DNA of 17,800 bases from an uncultured Haloferula sp. (GCA_946885645.1 CAMPGU010000054.1:1-17800); one strand, 5' to 3'. Positions 7,950 to 16,957 are shown, counted from the first letter of the stretch. The notes: generated by a model not told the origin, from the sequence alone. Made by a program: numbers and translations.

Positions 7950-8864
7950 TCACGCGGCGACCAGGTATTTCCGGAGGAAGCCGTCCGCCGCGCAGTGGGC
8001 GCTCAGGGCTTCCTGCCAGGGCCTGGGAGTGATGCCGGTGTAGGACGTGTACTTCGCCGTGCTCAAGACGCTGTTCGGGGGACGCTTGGCCAGGAAGGCG
8101 GAGATGTCCGCGAGACGGTTGCCCGAGATAGCCGCGGTCTTCACGGGTGCTCCGGCTTCGCGGGCGAGATCGATGCAGGCCTGGCCCCACTCGCGCCAGG
8201 TGCAGGCACCGGAATTGCAAAGGTGGAATATCCCGCCCGCGGGTGCTCCGTGCTGCGGGCCGAAAATCAAGGGCGCGAGCAGATCCGCAACGTCCGTGCT
8301 GCAAGTCGGGCTCCCCGTCTTGTCCGCCGGCAAGGAAAGGGCGGTCTCCACACAGGCCCGATCCGTAATCCACTCCGGGAAAGCAGGCTTGCCGGGACCG
8401 TAGAGCCAGGAAACGCGCACGACGAGATTGTTCGAACTCGCGGCGAGCACATGCTCCTCCCCCTCCAGCTTCGAGGCACCGTAGATGCTGACGGGCCTGG
8501 CCGCGTCCTCCTCGGTATAGGGGCCGTCCTTGCTGCCATCGAAAACAAAGTCCGTGCTCACATGGGTCATGTGAGCGTTCTTGGCAGCGCAAATATCCGC
8601 GATGAGCTTCGGCGCGAAGGCATTGATCGCGTACGCCTCCTGCCGGTTCGTCTCGCAAGGGTCCACGGCGGTCATGGCCGCCGGCAGGATCAGGTAGTCA
8701 TAGTCGAGCGGCTCCAGTGCGGAGCGGATCGAGGATTCCGAGGATAAATCGATCCGCGGCCGGGCAAGGCCGGTCACGGTGGCATCCCGCGAGAAGCGGG
8801 CTTCGAGTGCCTGGCCCAAGCGGCCTGAAGCACCGACAATGACGACGCGGGGGGGACGTTTCAT
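7950..8864 (-). CDS. rfbD: dTDP-4-dehydrorhamnose reductase
   Basis: Last step of dTDP-L-rhamnose synthesis, an NAD(P)H-dependent SDR-type reduction. Of 304 residues from the ATG at 8864. The frame stays open to 8957, but the added 31 residues have no family counterpart, whereas MKRPPRVVIVGASGRLGQAL begins exactly as RmlD does. Motifs: GASGRLG (11-17), LILPAAMTAVDPCE (about 58-71), VSTDFVFDG (102-110), Tyr128-x3-Lys132 in YGASKLEGEEHV, and VRVSWLYGPGK (about 149-159). It is the first of the rfb genes, 110 bases after the giant gene. That gap has a small hairpin (8922-8936) but no clear terminator, so read-through from the giant gene is possible. The leader ACACCCCCTGCG has no Shine-Dalgarno site. 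Confidence 0.94.
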   Translation of the reverse strand: MKRPPRVVIVGASGRLGQALEARFSRDATVTGLARPRIDLSSESSIRSALEPLDYDYLILPAAMTAVDPCETNRQEAYAINAFAPKLIADICAAKNAHMTHVSTDFVFDGSKDGPYTEEDAARPVSIYGASKLEGEEHVLAASSNNLVVRVSWLYGPGKPAFPEWITDRACVETALSLPADKTGSPTCSTDVADLLAPLIFGPQHGAPAGGIFHLCNSGACTWREWGQACIDLAREAGAPVKTAAISGNRLADISAFLAKRPPNSVLSTAKYTSYTGITPRPWQEALSAHCAADGFLRKYLVAA

Positions 8865-8974
8865 CGCAGGGGGTGTATAGGGGGATGTAAGGGGAAATTT
8901 TGGAGTCCGGCGCGATTTCATTCCGCTGGAAGCGGAGCCGGTGGACCCGGGGGGCATCCCCCAGGCAGCAGGAA

Positions 8975-11900
8975 TTATTCCGCGACGGGTTCGAAGTAGA
9001 GTTTGTAGAAGCCTCGGGCACCCCCGGTGGAGTCCTCCACCGAGTAATTCCCGCGCTCCAACGGAGTCATCGCCTCGACTTCCGCCTTCGTGACGACGTC
9101 GATCCGGTTCGCGACATCGCCGATATCGTCCAGGCTCGCGCTACGGTGCAGGTGGTAATTCCCAAGGGGCTTCAGCTCCGGTAGCGAGATCACCTTCGTG
9201 CCGCTGTTTCCGGCACATTCCAGCGCGAAAGTCAAATCGTCGGCAGGATCGTTCGGATTCATTTGGAGCTGGTACTCCTGGAGGTTATCCAATCCACCGG
9301 CATCCCCGTCGCCGGTGGTCTGACCCGCCAGGCCATGGCTTTCCAGCCATTCCTCGAAGCTGGGCGCAGACCCGGCGGACGGCTCGATCTCGAAGACCTC
9401 GATGCCGCACAGCTTCGGGTTCTGCACGATATGGTGGCAGGTGATATTCAAGGTGCCGTCCGTGACCGTGACAGGAAAGGTCACCGTGCAGGCGGCATTC
9501 GCACCGGCTCGCGCGAAGACATCGAGATCATCGACCACGAGACCTCCCTCCGCCCGCACGTCGAAGACCCGTTGTCCCGCGGCGGTGATGGCGGCGTAGG
9601 TCTCCGCCAGATGAAGCTTCACCTCATACAGGCCTTCCGGCACCGCCAGAGCATATTCGAGATTCGCTCCCCCAGAGGAGCTATCGTAGCGCTCGGTCTG
9701 GTAGAGCTGGTCGTCATCGGTCCCGGCGATCGCCACGGAGGTGCTCGCCGTGTTGCCGAAGACGAAGCCTTGATCCCCCCACCACTGGTTGCCGGCGGCA
9801 TCGATGAACGCAAGGCCCCCCGCGTTTACCCGCGTGACCGGATCGCCCAGCACCCGCGGTATCGCCGTGTCGGACACCTCGGCGGAGGCATTGCCGGCGG
9901 CGTCCAAAGCACGCACCTGATAGGTGTAGGAGGTGCCGTTGGTGAGCCCGGTGTCCGAGTAACCCGGCATCGCCACCGTGGCGATGAGCGCGCCGTCGCG
10001 GCGGACTTCGTAAGCAGTCACACCGACGTTGTCCGTGGAGGCGGTCCATGTCAGGAAAACGCTCGTATCGCCCGGCGTTGCCTCGAAGCCGCCCGGCAGA
10101 CCAGGAGCAGTCCCGTCCTCAAGCGTGGTCGCGGATACCAGGGCGCTGCCGGACATGTTCCCTGCGGAGTCGATCGCCTCGACCGCGTAGTCGTACTGCG
10201 TGTTCGGCACGAGGTTCAAGTCCTCGAAAGCGGTGTCTTCCACCGTACCCAAAAGACCCCCGTCGCGATAGACCCGATACCCGACAACGCCCGCCTCATC
10301 CGTCGATGCGGTCCAGGAAAGCGAAACACGGGCATGGTAAGAAATCGCCGCGAGATTGGTCGGCACGCTGGGCGGGTCTTCATCCGGCAAGGTGGCGGTG
10401 GTGACTTGGGCCGGCGAGGAGAGGTTCATCACGGCATCGTACGCGATCACCTCGTAGTCGTAGGTCGTATTGCTTGCGAGGTTACTGTCCGTATAGCCGG
10501 GCGTGGTCACCGTCGCCACCTCGTGCCCATCCCTCACCACGCTGTAGCCTGCCACCCCGACCTCGTCCGTGGATGCTTCCCAAGTGAGCACCACGTGGCT
10601 GAGACCGGGAGCCGCCACAAGTTGGCCCGGTATGCTAGGGGGCACGGCGTCCGGAACCAGGGTGGTGACGGAGAGCGACGCCGCCGTGGAGATGTTGCCC
10701 GCGGCATCGAAGGCGATCACCCCGTAGTCATATTCCACACCTGGCTGGAGGTTGGCGTCATTGTAGGAGAGATCGGCGGTGGTGTGGACGAGGATGCCAT
10801 CGCGGTAGATCCGGTACCCCACCACCCCGACGTCGTCGGTGGAAGCGCTCCAGGCAAGGCCCACGCTGTCCACGGTAAGTCCCGATACCGCGAGGCTGCC
10901 GGGAGGCGTCGGGGGATTTGCCTCGCCCGCGCCGCTTCCGGTCACCGGATATACCTCGATCCCGGAGAGATTGGGGTTCTGGATCACGTGGATGAAGTCG
11001 ATGGTGAGCTGGCCATCGCTCACGCTCACCGGAACCGACTTCACGAGGGCCACATTAGCACCGGCCTCGGCAAAGACATCGAGATCGTCCACGACGATGC
11101 CACCTTCCATCAGGACGTCGAAGACGCGCGCGCCGACGGCGAAAGCACCCGTCCACACCTCTGCGAAATGCAGGCGGACCTCGTAGTTGCCGTTCGGGAT
11201 CGAGAGCTGGTACTTGAGTTCCGCGCCGGTGCTGCGGTCAATGCGGCGCTTCTGATAGAGGGCAGGCATATCCGTGCCCGAGATCGCGTTCGGCGTGGCT
11301 TCGATGTAACCGGTATTGTAGCCGAAATCCGCTACCCACGTATTTCCACCGGGATCCAGGAAGTTGCTCGTGCTGCCCACGTTCACGCGCAGGATTGCGG
11401 CACCGAGCGCCCGCGGCGTCACCGACACTTCGGCGGGAAGGGATTCGTTGCCGACGGTATCGATGGCGGTGACCTCGTAGCCGTATGCAGTGCCGTTGGT
11501 GAGACCCGCATCGGTGTAGCCCGTCGATCCGACGTTGGTGACCAGCGACCCGTTACGATAGATGTTGTACCCTGCGACCGCTCCATCATCGGTCGAGGCG
11601 GTCCACGCAAGGATCGCCACGCCGTTCCCTGGCGTCCCCGTCAAGCCGCCCGGAATGGAAGGCGGCAGGACATCCGGATCGGTAGTCGCGGGAATGGTGG
11701 AAGCGATCGATACATTCAAGGCGGCATCCACGGCCGCTACGGAGTAATTGTAGAGGGTGTCCGCCTCCAGACCGGTGTCCGTGAAGGCAAGGCCCGGCAC
11801 GGTTGCCACAAGGTCGCCGTTACGCCGGATCTGATACCCGGTGACGGCCACATTGTCGCTGGCCGCCTCCCATGAAAGCGATACGGACCCGGGGGTAGTA

Positions 11901-14900
11901 CCGGTGACGGCGAGCCCGTCGGGAGCCTCGGGGCTTTCCATATCCGGCGGAGGGCCTTCCAGAGCGTAGATCTCAATGCCCGCAATGGTAGGGTTCTGCA
12001 ACACATGCAGGAACTCGATGGTGATCTGCCCGCCGGAAACGGTGACCGGAAGCGGCACCGAGAGCGCGGTGGCGAAGCCGACTTCTGCGAAGATATCGAA
12101 GTTAGCCAGCGCGATCTCATCCTCCACCTTGACGTCGAACACCCGCACGCCCGGGGAAGTGGAAGCGCCGGACCAAACCTCGGCGAAGTGAAGCCGCAAC
12201 TCGTATTCGCCATCCGGCAGGGGGAACGCGTACTTCAATTCCGCTCCGTAGGATCGATCGAAGCGACGCGCCTGATAGAGAGCATCGTCGTCGGTGCCCG
12301 CGATCTCGCCCGTGGAGATCTCCGGCACGCCGGTATTGAATCCATAATCGGCAGCCCAGGTATTGCCGAGGGTGTCGGTGAATTCGGTGCCGCCGCAGTT
12401 CACACGCAGCACTGCAGGTCCCAGCGCACGCGGCCGGACGGAAACAACGGCCGGAGCAGAGCTTTTGCCCGAGGCATCGATGGCGACGACTTCGTAATCG
12501 TACAGGTTGCCATTGATGACGTCCTGATCCGTGTAGCCCGGCGTGGTGACGGTGGCGATAAGATCGCCATCCCGGTAAACGCGGTAGCCCGTGACGCCAG
12601 CGTCATCGGTGGATGCCGTCCAGGTGAGGATGGCGAGGCCGTTGCCTGCAACTCCCTTGAGGCCTGCCGGGGTGGTCGGGTTCTCCTGATCCGCCGGCGT
12701 CGTCACGGTGAGCAGCGGGCGGGAGGAGAGATTTCCCGCCGAATCATAGGCCTCTACCTCGTAGTCATACTCGGTCGAGGGAGACAGGCCGGTGCTCGCA
12801 TAGCTTGGGGCGGACGTGGTGGCGATCTCCACTCCATCCCGGAAGATCCGATAACCGGTCACGGCGATATTGTCGAAAGACGGCGCCCATTTGAGCGTGA
12901 AGCTGCCGGCCTTGAGATTGGTAGCCGTGAGCAAGGTCGGAGCAGTCGGCGGTTCGACGTCGGGGCCGGTGCCGCCGCCCAGCGAGAAGACTTCGATGGC
13001 GCAGACGAAGGGGTTTTGTACACCGTGGCGGAAGCCGATGGTGAGCTGGCCGTCGTTCACCGCCGTTTGGAGGGTTTCGACATGGGCGGTGTTCGCCCCT
13101 GCCGCCGCGAAGACATCGAGGTCGTCGAGCATCGTCTGCCCCTCTACCAGCACGTCGAAAACGCGCATGCCCGGTGCGGTCACCCCGGACCAGGTCTCCG
13201 CGAAGTGCAGCTTGATCTCGTAGTTGCCATTCGGGACCGCGAAGGAGTAGTCGAGCGGGGAGGAGGGCGTGTCGTCGTAGCGGAAGGTCTGGTAGAGCGT
13301 ATCCTCCGTGGTGCCCGCGATCTCGTTGGCAAAGGTGCTCGTGCTTCCGGACGTGAAGCCGAAATCCGCCGACCAAGCCTGACCATTCCCGTCCGTGTAC
13401 GAACCGCCCCCCGCATTGACGCGGATCAACGCGTCGGAAGTGGCGCCGGACGGATCGTAGTCGATCACCAGGATGTCGGAGGAGGAGCTGCGCCTCCCGT
13501 CGGCCTCGTCCACCAGGACGGCGGCCACGAAATTGATCCCGCCCGTTTCCTCCGAATACGACAAGGTCACCGGCACGTCCACGAACCCGCTCGCGCCGAT
13601 CACCGCATCGGTGATGCCGTAGGCGATCACGCTGTTCGCTTCGAAAGGGTCGATATCATAGCCGCCGCCCGCCACGCCGTCGAGATAGAGAGCGGTATTG
13701 AATGTCCACACCCGTACGTCTGCGCCGGGGAGTCCGGCGACCCGTACGGTGGGCTGGGTGGCGGTGCTGAAAGGCGAAACCTTTCCGGGAACCGAAAGGA
13801 TCGGAGTGGGAAGATTGTCCGGCGACAGCAAGCCCACTGAGGTTTTATTCGTGTTCGAGGATCCGGTAAGGCCGGCGTTTCGGATCTTCCTCACCGTTCC
13901 GTCGTTGAAGGTCACGGTGACCGTCGCTCCGATCAGTTCGAGTCCCGACACGCTGGCTGAGTGCAGCGGCCCCGGCCCGGGAACGCCTTTGACGCTGGTC
14001 GGGTCCACATCCGCGGAGAAAGTAAGCAGATTGCCGTTGCCGAAATCGACGCCCGGGCCGCAGGTAATCCTCAGAACGTCGTAACCATCCGCACCGCCGA
14101 CACCATCGTGAGGGGCCTCGAAGGTTCCTACGGGCGTGCCGCTGCCGTTGAAGGAATCCAATTGGAAGGCCTTGCCATCGGTATCTCCGGCGGTCCCGTC
14201 AGGATCGAAGACCACGTCCGGCAACATTGCGGTGCTCAGATCGACCGTGACGGAGACGATCTTTTGCCCGCCGGTCGAGAGGTTCTGGAGTTGGAAAGAG
14301 CCGGTGGTGTTCGTGCTGGAACTCGTGATGCTGCCCGCGCTGCTATTGACGGTGAGGCTCGCGGCAGCGGTGCTGGCGACAGGCGTCACTTCGAAATAGT
14401 CCCAAGTGGCGTTGAAGGTGGGCGTGGAAACATCCCCGGTGGTGGCCAGGAGCCCCACGGCAGTACCGGTCGCACCACGGATGGCATTCAGGATCTCGCC
14501 TCCCACTTGAACCAGCGGGCCGACATCGACGACGGGCCCCTCGCCAACGGCGTAACCCGGCTGGACGGTCCCGGCGACGGGATCAACCAGGAAGCTCAGC
14601 GTGACGACGCCGGAGAAAAGGCCGCTCTGACCGTAGAGATTCTGGGATAGAATCACGCCGTCTTCCTCGTGCACGATTTCGATGCCCCCTGCACCCGAGT
14701 TCGCGTGGACCGCGATCTTCAGGTAATTGTCCTGATCGCCGTTGCCGATGTAGATGCCCTGCGATTGGGCGGCGGTGGGCGCGCCATTGAAAAGGAGGCC
14801 GCCGAGACCGCAGCGCACGCGGAAGGGGCCGGTGCTCTGATCCACGTGAATGCCGAATTGAAAGGCATTCATCTGGCTATTCGAGGCTCCGTGCGGATTT

Positions 14901-16957
14901 CCCGCCGTGACGGCCGGGTCCGTGAAGAGTCCCGCGGTGCCGCCGGCGATAAGCTCGGTATCGTCGATTGACAGGCTGTAGTCCTCGCCGGGGTCCAACA
15001 TGACGCCGGTCAGGCCGATGCTGAAAAAGCCGACGCCCAGCTCGTTGAACAGGTCGTAGCGCATCGGCACCGGCAGATTGGCACCATTGAGGCCGTCGAT
15101 CGGGAAAACGTCCTGAGAGTCGGAAATGCCGTCGTTGTCGTCATCGGTATCCAGCAGATCGGAAAGGAAATCGCCGTCGCGGTCCGGGGGAAGCACGGCC
15201 GCCGAGCACGGGTCCGAGTTGTTGGTGAGTTCGTCGGCGTTGGTGTAGCCGTCGTTGTCCTCATCGAGGGCGAAGCTGAAGGTGCCGGTGCACACGCCGC
15301 CGCCCGAATCGAAATCATTGGGCTCTAGCACGGTGATCTTGCTGGAGTGGTGACCGACGAAAATGCAGCCCGCCAAGCTGGGTCCAGCACCGGGGCCCGG
15401 GCAGGTCACGTCGAGAGGAGTACCGTAGGAGCTCCCCTGCAGGAGCACGCTGCTGCTGTTGAAACTGCCGTCGGGATTCAAGGCGATCCGCTGCACGGTA
15501 TTGCTGCTATACTGGGTCGCGATGAGGTTCCCGACCATCTGGCCGCCGAAGTTTCCGGCGGTGTATTCGGCGATTCCGGTGGTGGAGGCGCTATTGGTGA
15601 CGATCGCCCCGCTCGCCACACCCGGCATGCGGAAGTCACCTTCCCGGGGGTCCGCCATCGAGGGCGGGACCGGCGGCCAGTCGCTGGTGGGCGAGGCGGA
15701 ATAGACCATGCCTTCGCCACCGGTGCCGCCGTCATAGCGTAGCCAACCGGCACCCGCAGGATTCGCCCGGATCGGATTGGGATGTCCGCCGTAATATCCC
15801 TGGCTGATCCGGTGCAGGCCGTCCTGGTTGTTGACGGAGCCCGGTTCTCCGGAGACGTACTCGTTGGTCACCGTGCTCGGGGAGCCCTCGGCGGGCAGCC
15901 CTTCGTTCTGCGGATAGCCGCCCCAGCCTGAATTCGCAGCGTTATCGAAGGTATAGATCTCTCCCGCCCGGCCCGGAGTTTTCGCGATGAGAACATCATA
16001 GGGATTGCGGAAGCCCGATGCGAAAATCTGTACCGGCCCGCCTTGGACCAGCCGCGCCTGATTCAAGCCGTCGTTGCCCCCGAAGGGATCGTTGACATCC
16101 GATCCGTCGCCATTGTGGGCGCGCGCCGGATTCGGATCATTCACCGTAGGAATGTCATAAATGTACTGCTGGCCGTAGGCATCCGTCTGGATGGGCATCG
16201 CCTCGATCACGGCGAGATCGATCGACAGGACGGCTGCGGAAAGAGCGGTCTCGCAGGAGAAGGCGAAGTTGTTCGAGGGAGAGCCGGCGTTCGTGTTTCC
16301 ACCCTGCGCCAGGTAAAGGACCGTTCCGGCGGAATTGATATTGAGCCCATTGCTGGCGTGGTTCTCCTCGGAACGCGGCAGACCCCGCACGATGTCCACC
16401 TTCTCCCATACACCGCCGCCGTTCTTGGTGAGGCGGGAAATGATACCGGAGTTCGTGTCGAGGTTCAGATCGGTCGCGCCGCTGCCCGCCCCTTCCCGTG
16501 GATCGCTGGAAGTGACGTAGATGACGGGGTTCGCCGCGGTGCCCACAACCAGGATGCCCGTCGCTTGGCGGGTATTCAGGCTGAAGTTCCGGGTTCCGTC
16601 GTCGTCGTAGTTGGGGATGTTCTTTACCAGGCTGATCGTTTCCGCATTCGAGGCCACGTAATCGCCCGGACCGTTGCGCACCACGTCGCAAGCAATGACC
16701 GTCCCGTTCACCTGGGTGAAGTAGAGCCTGTTATCCGGTCCGAACTGCAGGGAGGTGACTTTGCTCGCCTTGTTGGTGCTGCCGCTTATGAGGCCGTTCA
16801 GCGGATGCGCCGAGAATCCGACCTGGCCGTTCGCGGCAGGTATCAGGACGGCTGCAGCGGCAAGCGCTATCCATCTGCCTGATGCAAAAGGCACCGCCCG
16901 CACACATGCTCTGATAACATGGCGCACCGGAGCGGCGGAAAAGAATGCTGATTTCAT
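8975..16957 (-). CDS. Giant secreted protein: sugar-dehydrogenase-like propeller, TSP3 repeats, four malectin and eight FnIII domains
   Basis: Of 2660 residues from the ATG at 16957. An open upstream stretch to 17206 is Cys/Arg-rich with no signal peptide; GTG at residue 22 is an alternative start. Long n-region, then WIALAAAAVLIPAANG (29-44), cleavage near 44. Order: glucose/sorbosone-dehydrogenase-like propeller at about 45-545 (RLYFTQVNGTV, ENHASNGLNI, ASGFRNPYDV, IYTFDNAANSGWGG); TSP3 calcium repeats 565-621 (DEDNDG, DTDDDNDG); unassigned beta-rich regions at about 640-860, 870-1045 and 1050-1165; malectin 1 at 1176-1326; FnIII 1-2; malectin 2 at 1516-1666; FnIII 3-4; malectin 3 at 1855-2005; FnIII 5-8 at 2014-2368; malectin 4 at 2374-2524; C-terminal module at about 2530-2660 (YHLHRSASLDD, GARGFYKLYF). 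Malectin domains bind sugars; the pairing with rfb and export genes suggests a surface glycan role, which is inference. No PEP-CTERM or LPXTG signal is seen. Confidence 0.9.
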   Translation of the reverse strand: MKSAFFSAAPVRHVIRACVRAVPFASGRWIALAAAAVLIPAANGQVGFSAHPLNGLISGSTNKASKVTSLQFGPDNRLYFTQVNGTVIACDVVRNGPGDYVASNAETISLVKNIPNYDDDGTRNFSLNTRQATGILVVGTAANPVIYVTSSDPREGAGSGATDLNLDTNSGIISRLTKNGGGVWEKVDIVRGLPRSEENHASNGLNINSAGTVLYLAQGGNTNAGSPSNNFAFSCETALSAAVLSIDLAVIEAMPIQTDAYGQQYIYDIPTVNDPNPARAHNGDGSDVNDPFGGNDGLNQARLVQGGPVQIFASGFRNPYDVLIAKTPGRAGEIYTFDNAANSGWGGYPQNEGLPAEGSPSTVTNEYVSGEPGSVNNQDGLHRISQGYYGGHPNPIRANPAGAGWLRYDGGTGGEGMVYSASPTSDWPPVPPSMADPREGDFRMPGVASGAIVTNSASTTGIAEYTAGNFGGQMVGNLIATQYSSNTVQRIALNPDGSFNSSSVLLQGSSYGTPLDVTCPGPGAGPSLAGCIFVGHHSSKITVLEPNDFDSGGGVCTGTFSFALDEDNDGYTNADELTNNSDPCSAAVLPPDRDGDFLSDLLDTDDDNDGISDSQDVFPIDGLNGANLPVPMRYDLFNELGVGFFSIGLTGVMLDPGEDYSLSIDDTELIAGGTAGLFTDPAVTAGNPHGASNSQMNAFQFGIHVDQSTGPFRVRCGLGGLLFNGAPTAAQSQGIYIGNGDQDNYLKIAVHANSGAGGIEIVHEEDGVILSQNLYGQSGLFSGVVTLSFLVDPVAGTVQPGYAVGEGPVVDVGPLVQVGGEILNAIRGATGTAVGLLATTGDVSTPTFNATWDYFEVTPVASTAAASLTVNSSAGSITSSSTNTTGSFQLQNLSTGGQKIVSVTVDLSTAMLPDVVFDPDGTAGDTDGKAFQLDSFNGSGTPVGTFEAPHDGVGGADGYDVLRITCGPGVDFGNGNLLTFSADVDPTSVKGVPGPGPLHSASVSGLELIGATVTVTFNDGTVRKIRNAGLTGSSNTNKTSVGLLSPDNLPTPILSVPGKVSPFSTATQPTVRVAGLPGADVRVWTFNTALYLDGVAGGGYDIDPFEANSVIAYGITDAVIGASGFVDVPVTLSYSEETGGINFVAAVLVDEADGRRSSSSDILVIDYDPSGATSDALIRVNAGGGSYTDGNGQAWSADFGFTSGSTSTFANEIAGTTEDTLYQTFRYDDTPSSPLDYSFAVPNGNYEIKLHFAETWSGVTAPGMRVFDVLVEGQTMLDDLDVFAAAGANTAHVETLQTAVNDGQLTIGFRHGVQNPFVCAIEVFSLGGGTGPDVEPPTAPTLLTATNLKAGSFTLKWAPSFDNIAVTGYRIFRDGVEIATTSAPSYASTGLSPSTEYDYEVEAYDSAGNLSSRPLLTVTTPADQENPTTPAGLKGVAGNGLAILTWTASTDDAGVTGYRVYRDGDLIATVTTPGYTDQDVINGNLYDYEVVAIDASGKSSAPAVVSVRPRALGPAVLRVNCGGTEFTDTLGNTWAADYGFNTGVPEISTGEIAGTDDDALYQARRFDRSYGAELKYAFPLPDGEYELRLHFAEVWSGASTSPGVRVFDVKVEDEIALANFDIFAEVGFATALSVPLPVTVSGGQITIEFLHVLQNPTIAGIEIYALEGPPPDMESPEAPDGLAVTGTTPGSVSLSWEAASDNVAVTGYQIRRNGDLVATVPGLAFTDTGLEADTLYNYSVAAVDAALNVSIASTIPATTDPDVLPPSIPGGLTGTPGNGVAILAWTASTDDGAVAGYNIYRNGSLVTNVGSTGYTDAGLTNGTAYGYEVTAIDTVGNESLPAEVSVTPRALGAAILRVNVGSTSNFLDPGGNTWVADFGYNTGYIEATPNAISGTDMPALYQKRRIDRSTGAELKYQLSIPNGNYEVRLHFAEVWTGAFAVGARVFDVLMEGGIVVDDLDVFAEAGANVALVKSVPVSVSDGQLTIDFIHVIQNPNLSGIEVYPVTGSGAGEANPPTPPGSLAVSGLTVDSVGLAWSASTDDVGVVGYRIYRDGILVHTTADLSYNDANLQPGVEYDYGVIAFDAAGNISTAASLSVTTLVPDAVPPSIPGQLVAAPGLSHVVLTWEASTDEVGVAGYSVVRDGHEVATVTTPGYTDSNLASNTTYDYEVIAYDAVMNLSSPAQVTTATLPDEDPPSVPTNLAAISYHARVSLSWTASTDEAGVVGYRVYRDGGLLGTVEDTAFEDLNLVPNTQYDYAVEAIDSAGNMSGSALVSATTLEDGTAPGLPGGFEATPGDTSVFLTWTASTDNVGVTAYEVRRDGALIATVAMPGYSDTGLTNGTSYTYQVRALDAAGNASAEVSDTAIPRVLGDPVTRVNAGGLAFIDAAGNQWWGDQGFVFGNTASTSVAIAGTDDDQLYQTERYDSSSGGANLEYALAVPEGLYEVKLHLAETYAAITAAGQRVFDVRAEGGLVVDDLDVFARAGANAACTVTFPVTVTDGTLNITCHHIVQNPKLCGIEVFEIEPSAGSAPSFEEWLESHGLAGQTTGDGDAGGLDNLQEYQLQMNPNDPADDLTFALECAGNSGTKVISLPELKPLGNYHLHRSASLDDIGDVANRIDVVTKAEVEAMTPLERGNYSVEDSTGGARGFYKLYFEPVAE
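9386..9838 (-). repeat. Terminal partial repeat unit: malectin 4
   Basis: Residues 2374-2524 (RVNAGG to IEVFEI). The fourth malectin domain, without following FnIII domains. It has three Cys residues in its last 35 or so positions, more than the other copies. Confidence 0.85.
9839..11395 (-). repeat. Super-repeat unit 3 in giant gene: malectin 3 + FnIII 5 to 8 (expanded)
   Basis: Residues 1855-2373. Malectin (RVNVGS to IEVYPVTG), type A FnIII, two further FnIII domains, and a type B FnIII with the linker PRVLG. The distance to the next RVN is 519 residues, that is 339 + 180, matching insertion of two 90-residue FnIII domains. Confidence 0.87.
11396..12412 (-). repeat. Super-repeat unit 2 in giant gene: malectin 2 + FnIII 3 + FnIII 4
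   Basis: Residues 1516-1854. Same order as unit 1: malectin (RVNCGG to IEIYALEG), type A FnIII, type B FnIII (AILAWTASTDDGAVAGYNIY), linker PRALG. The distance to the next RVN is again exactly 339 residues. Confidence 0.88.
12413..13432 (-). repeat. Super-repeat unit 1 in giant gene: malectin 1 + FnIII 1 + FnIII 2
   Basis: Residues 1176-1515 of the giant protein. Malectin (RVNAGG to IEVFSL), FnIII of type A (FDNIAVTGYRIFRDG) and FnIII of type B (AILTWTASTDDAGVTGYRVY), ending in the linker PRALG. From the RVN of this unit to the RVN of the next is exactly 339 residues (1017 bp). Confidence 0.88.
15095..15265 (-). other. Thrombospondin type 3-like calcium-binding repeats in giant gene
   Basis: Residues 565-621 contain DEDNDG, PDRDGD and DTDDDNDGISD, the Asp/Asn-rich DxDxDG pattern of TSP3 repeats, which bind calcium and act as rigid spacers. 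They sit between the propeller and the beta-rich middle region. Confidence 0.85.

Noticed and set aside
6858..8747. Open frame of 629 codons on the + strand opposite rfbB and rfbD
   Set aside because: It spans two well-identified genes and the gap between them; product without domains.
8922..8936. Hairpin TCCGCT-GGA-AGCGGA between the giant gene and rfbD as a terminator
   Set aside because: Six-base stem with a three-base loop and no T run in the leftward direction; too weak to call.
8865..8957. Longer start for rfbD at 8957
   Set aside because: The 31 extra residues precede a Rossmann start that is already at the normal family position.
9263..11875. Open frame of 870 codons on the + strand opposite the giant gene
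   Set aside because: It mirrors the codon pattern of a GC-rich gene; its product is Arg/His/Gly-rich without domains, while the opposite strand encodes clear malectin and FnIII domains.
9386..13432. Regularly spaced similar sequences as a CRISPR-like array
   Set aside because: The period is 1017 bp and the copies are diverged protein domains in one reading frame.
12005..13840. Open frame of 611 codons on the + strand opposite the giant gene
   Set aside because: Same reason: a product with no recognisable domain, repeating only because the real repeat lies opposite.
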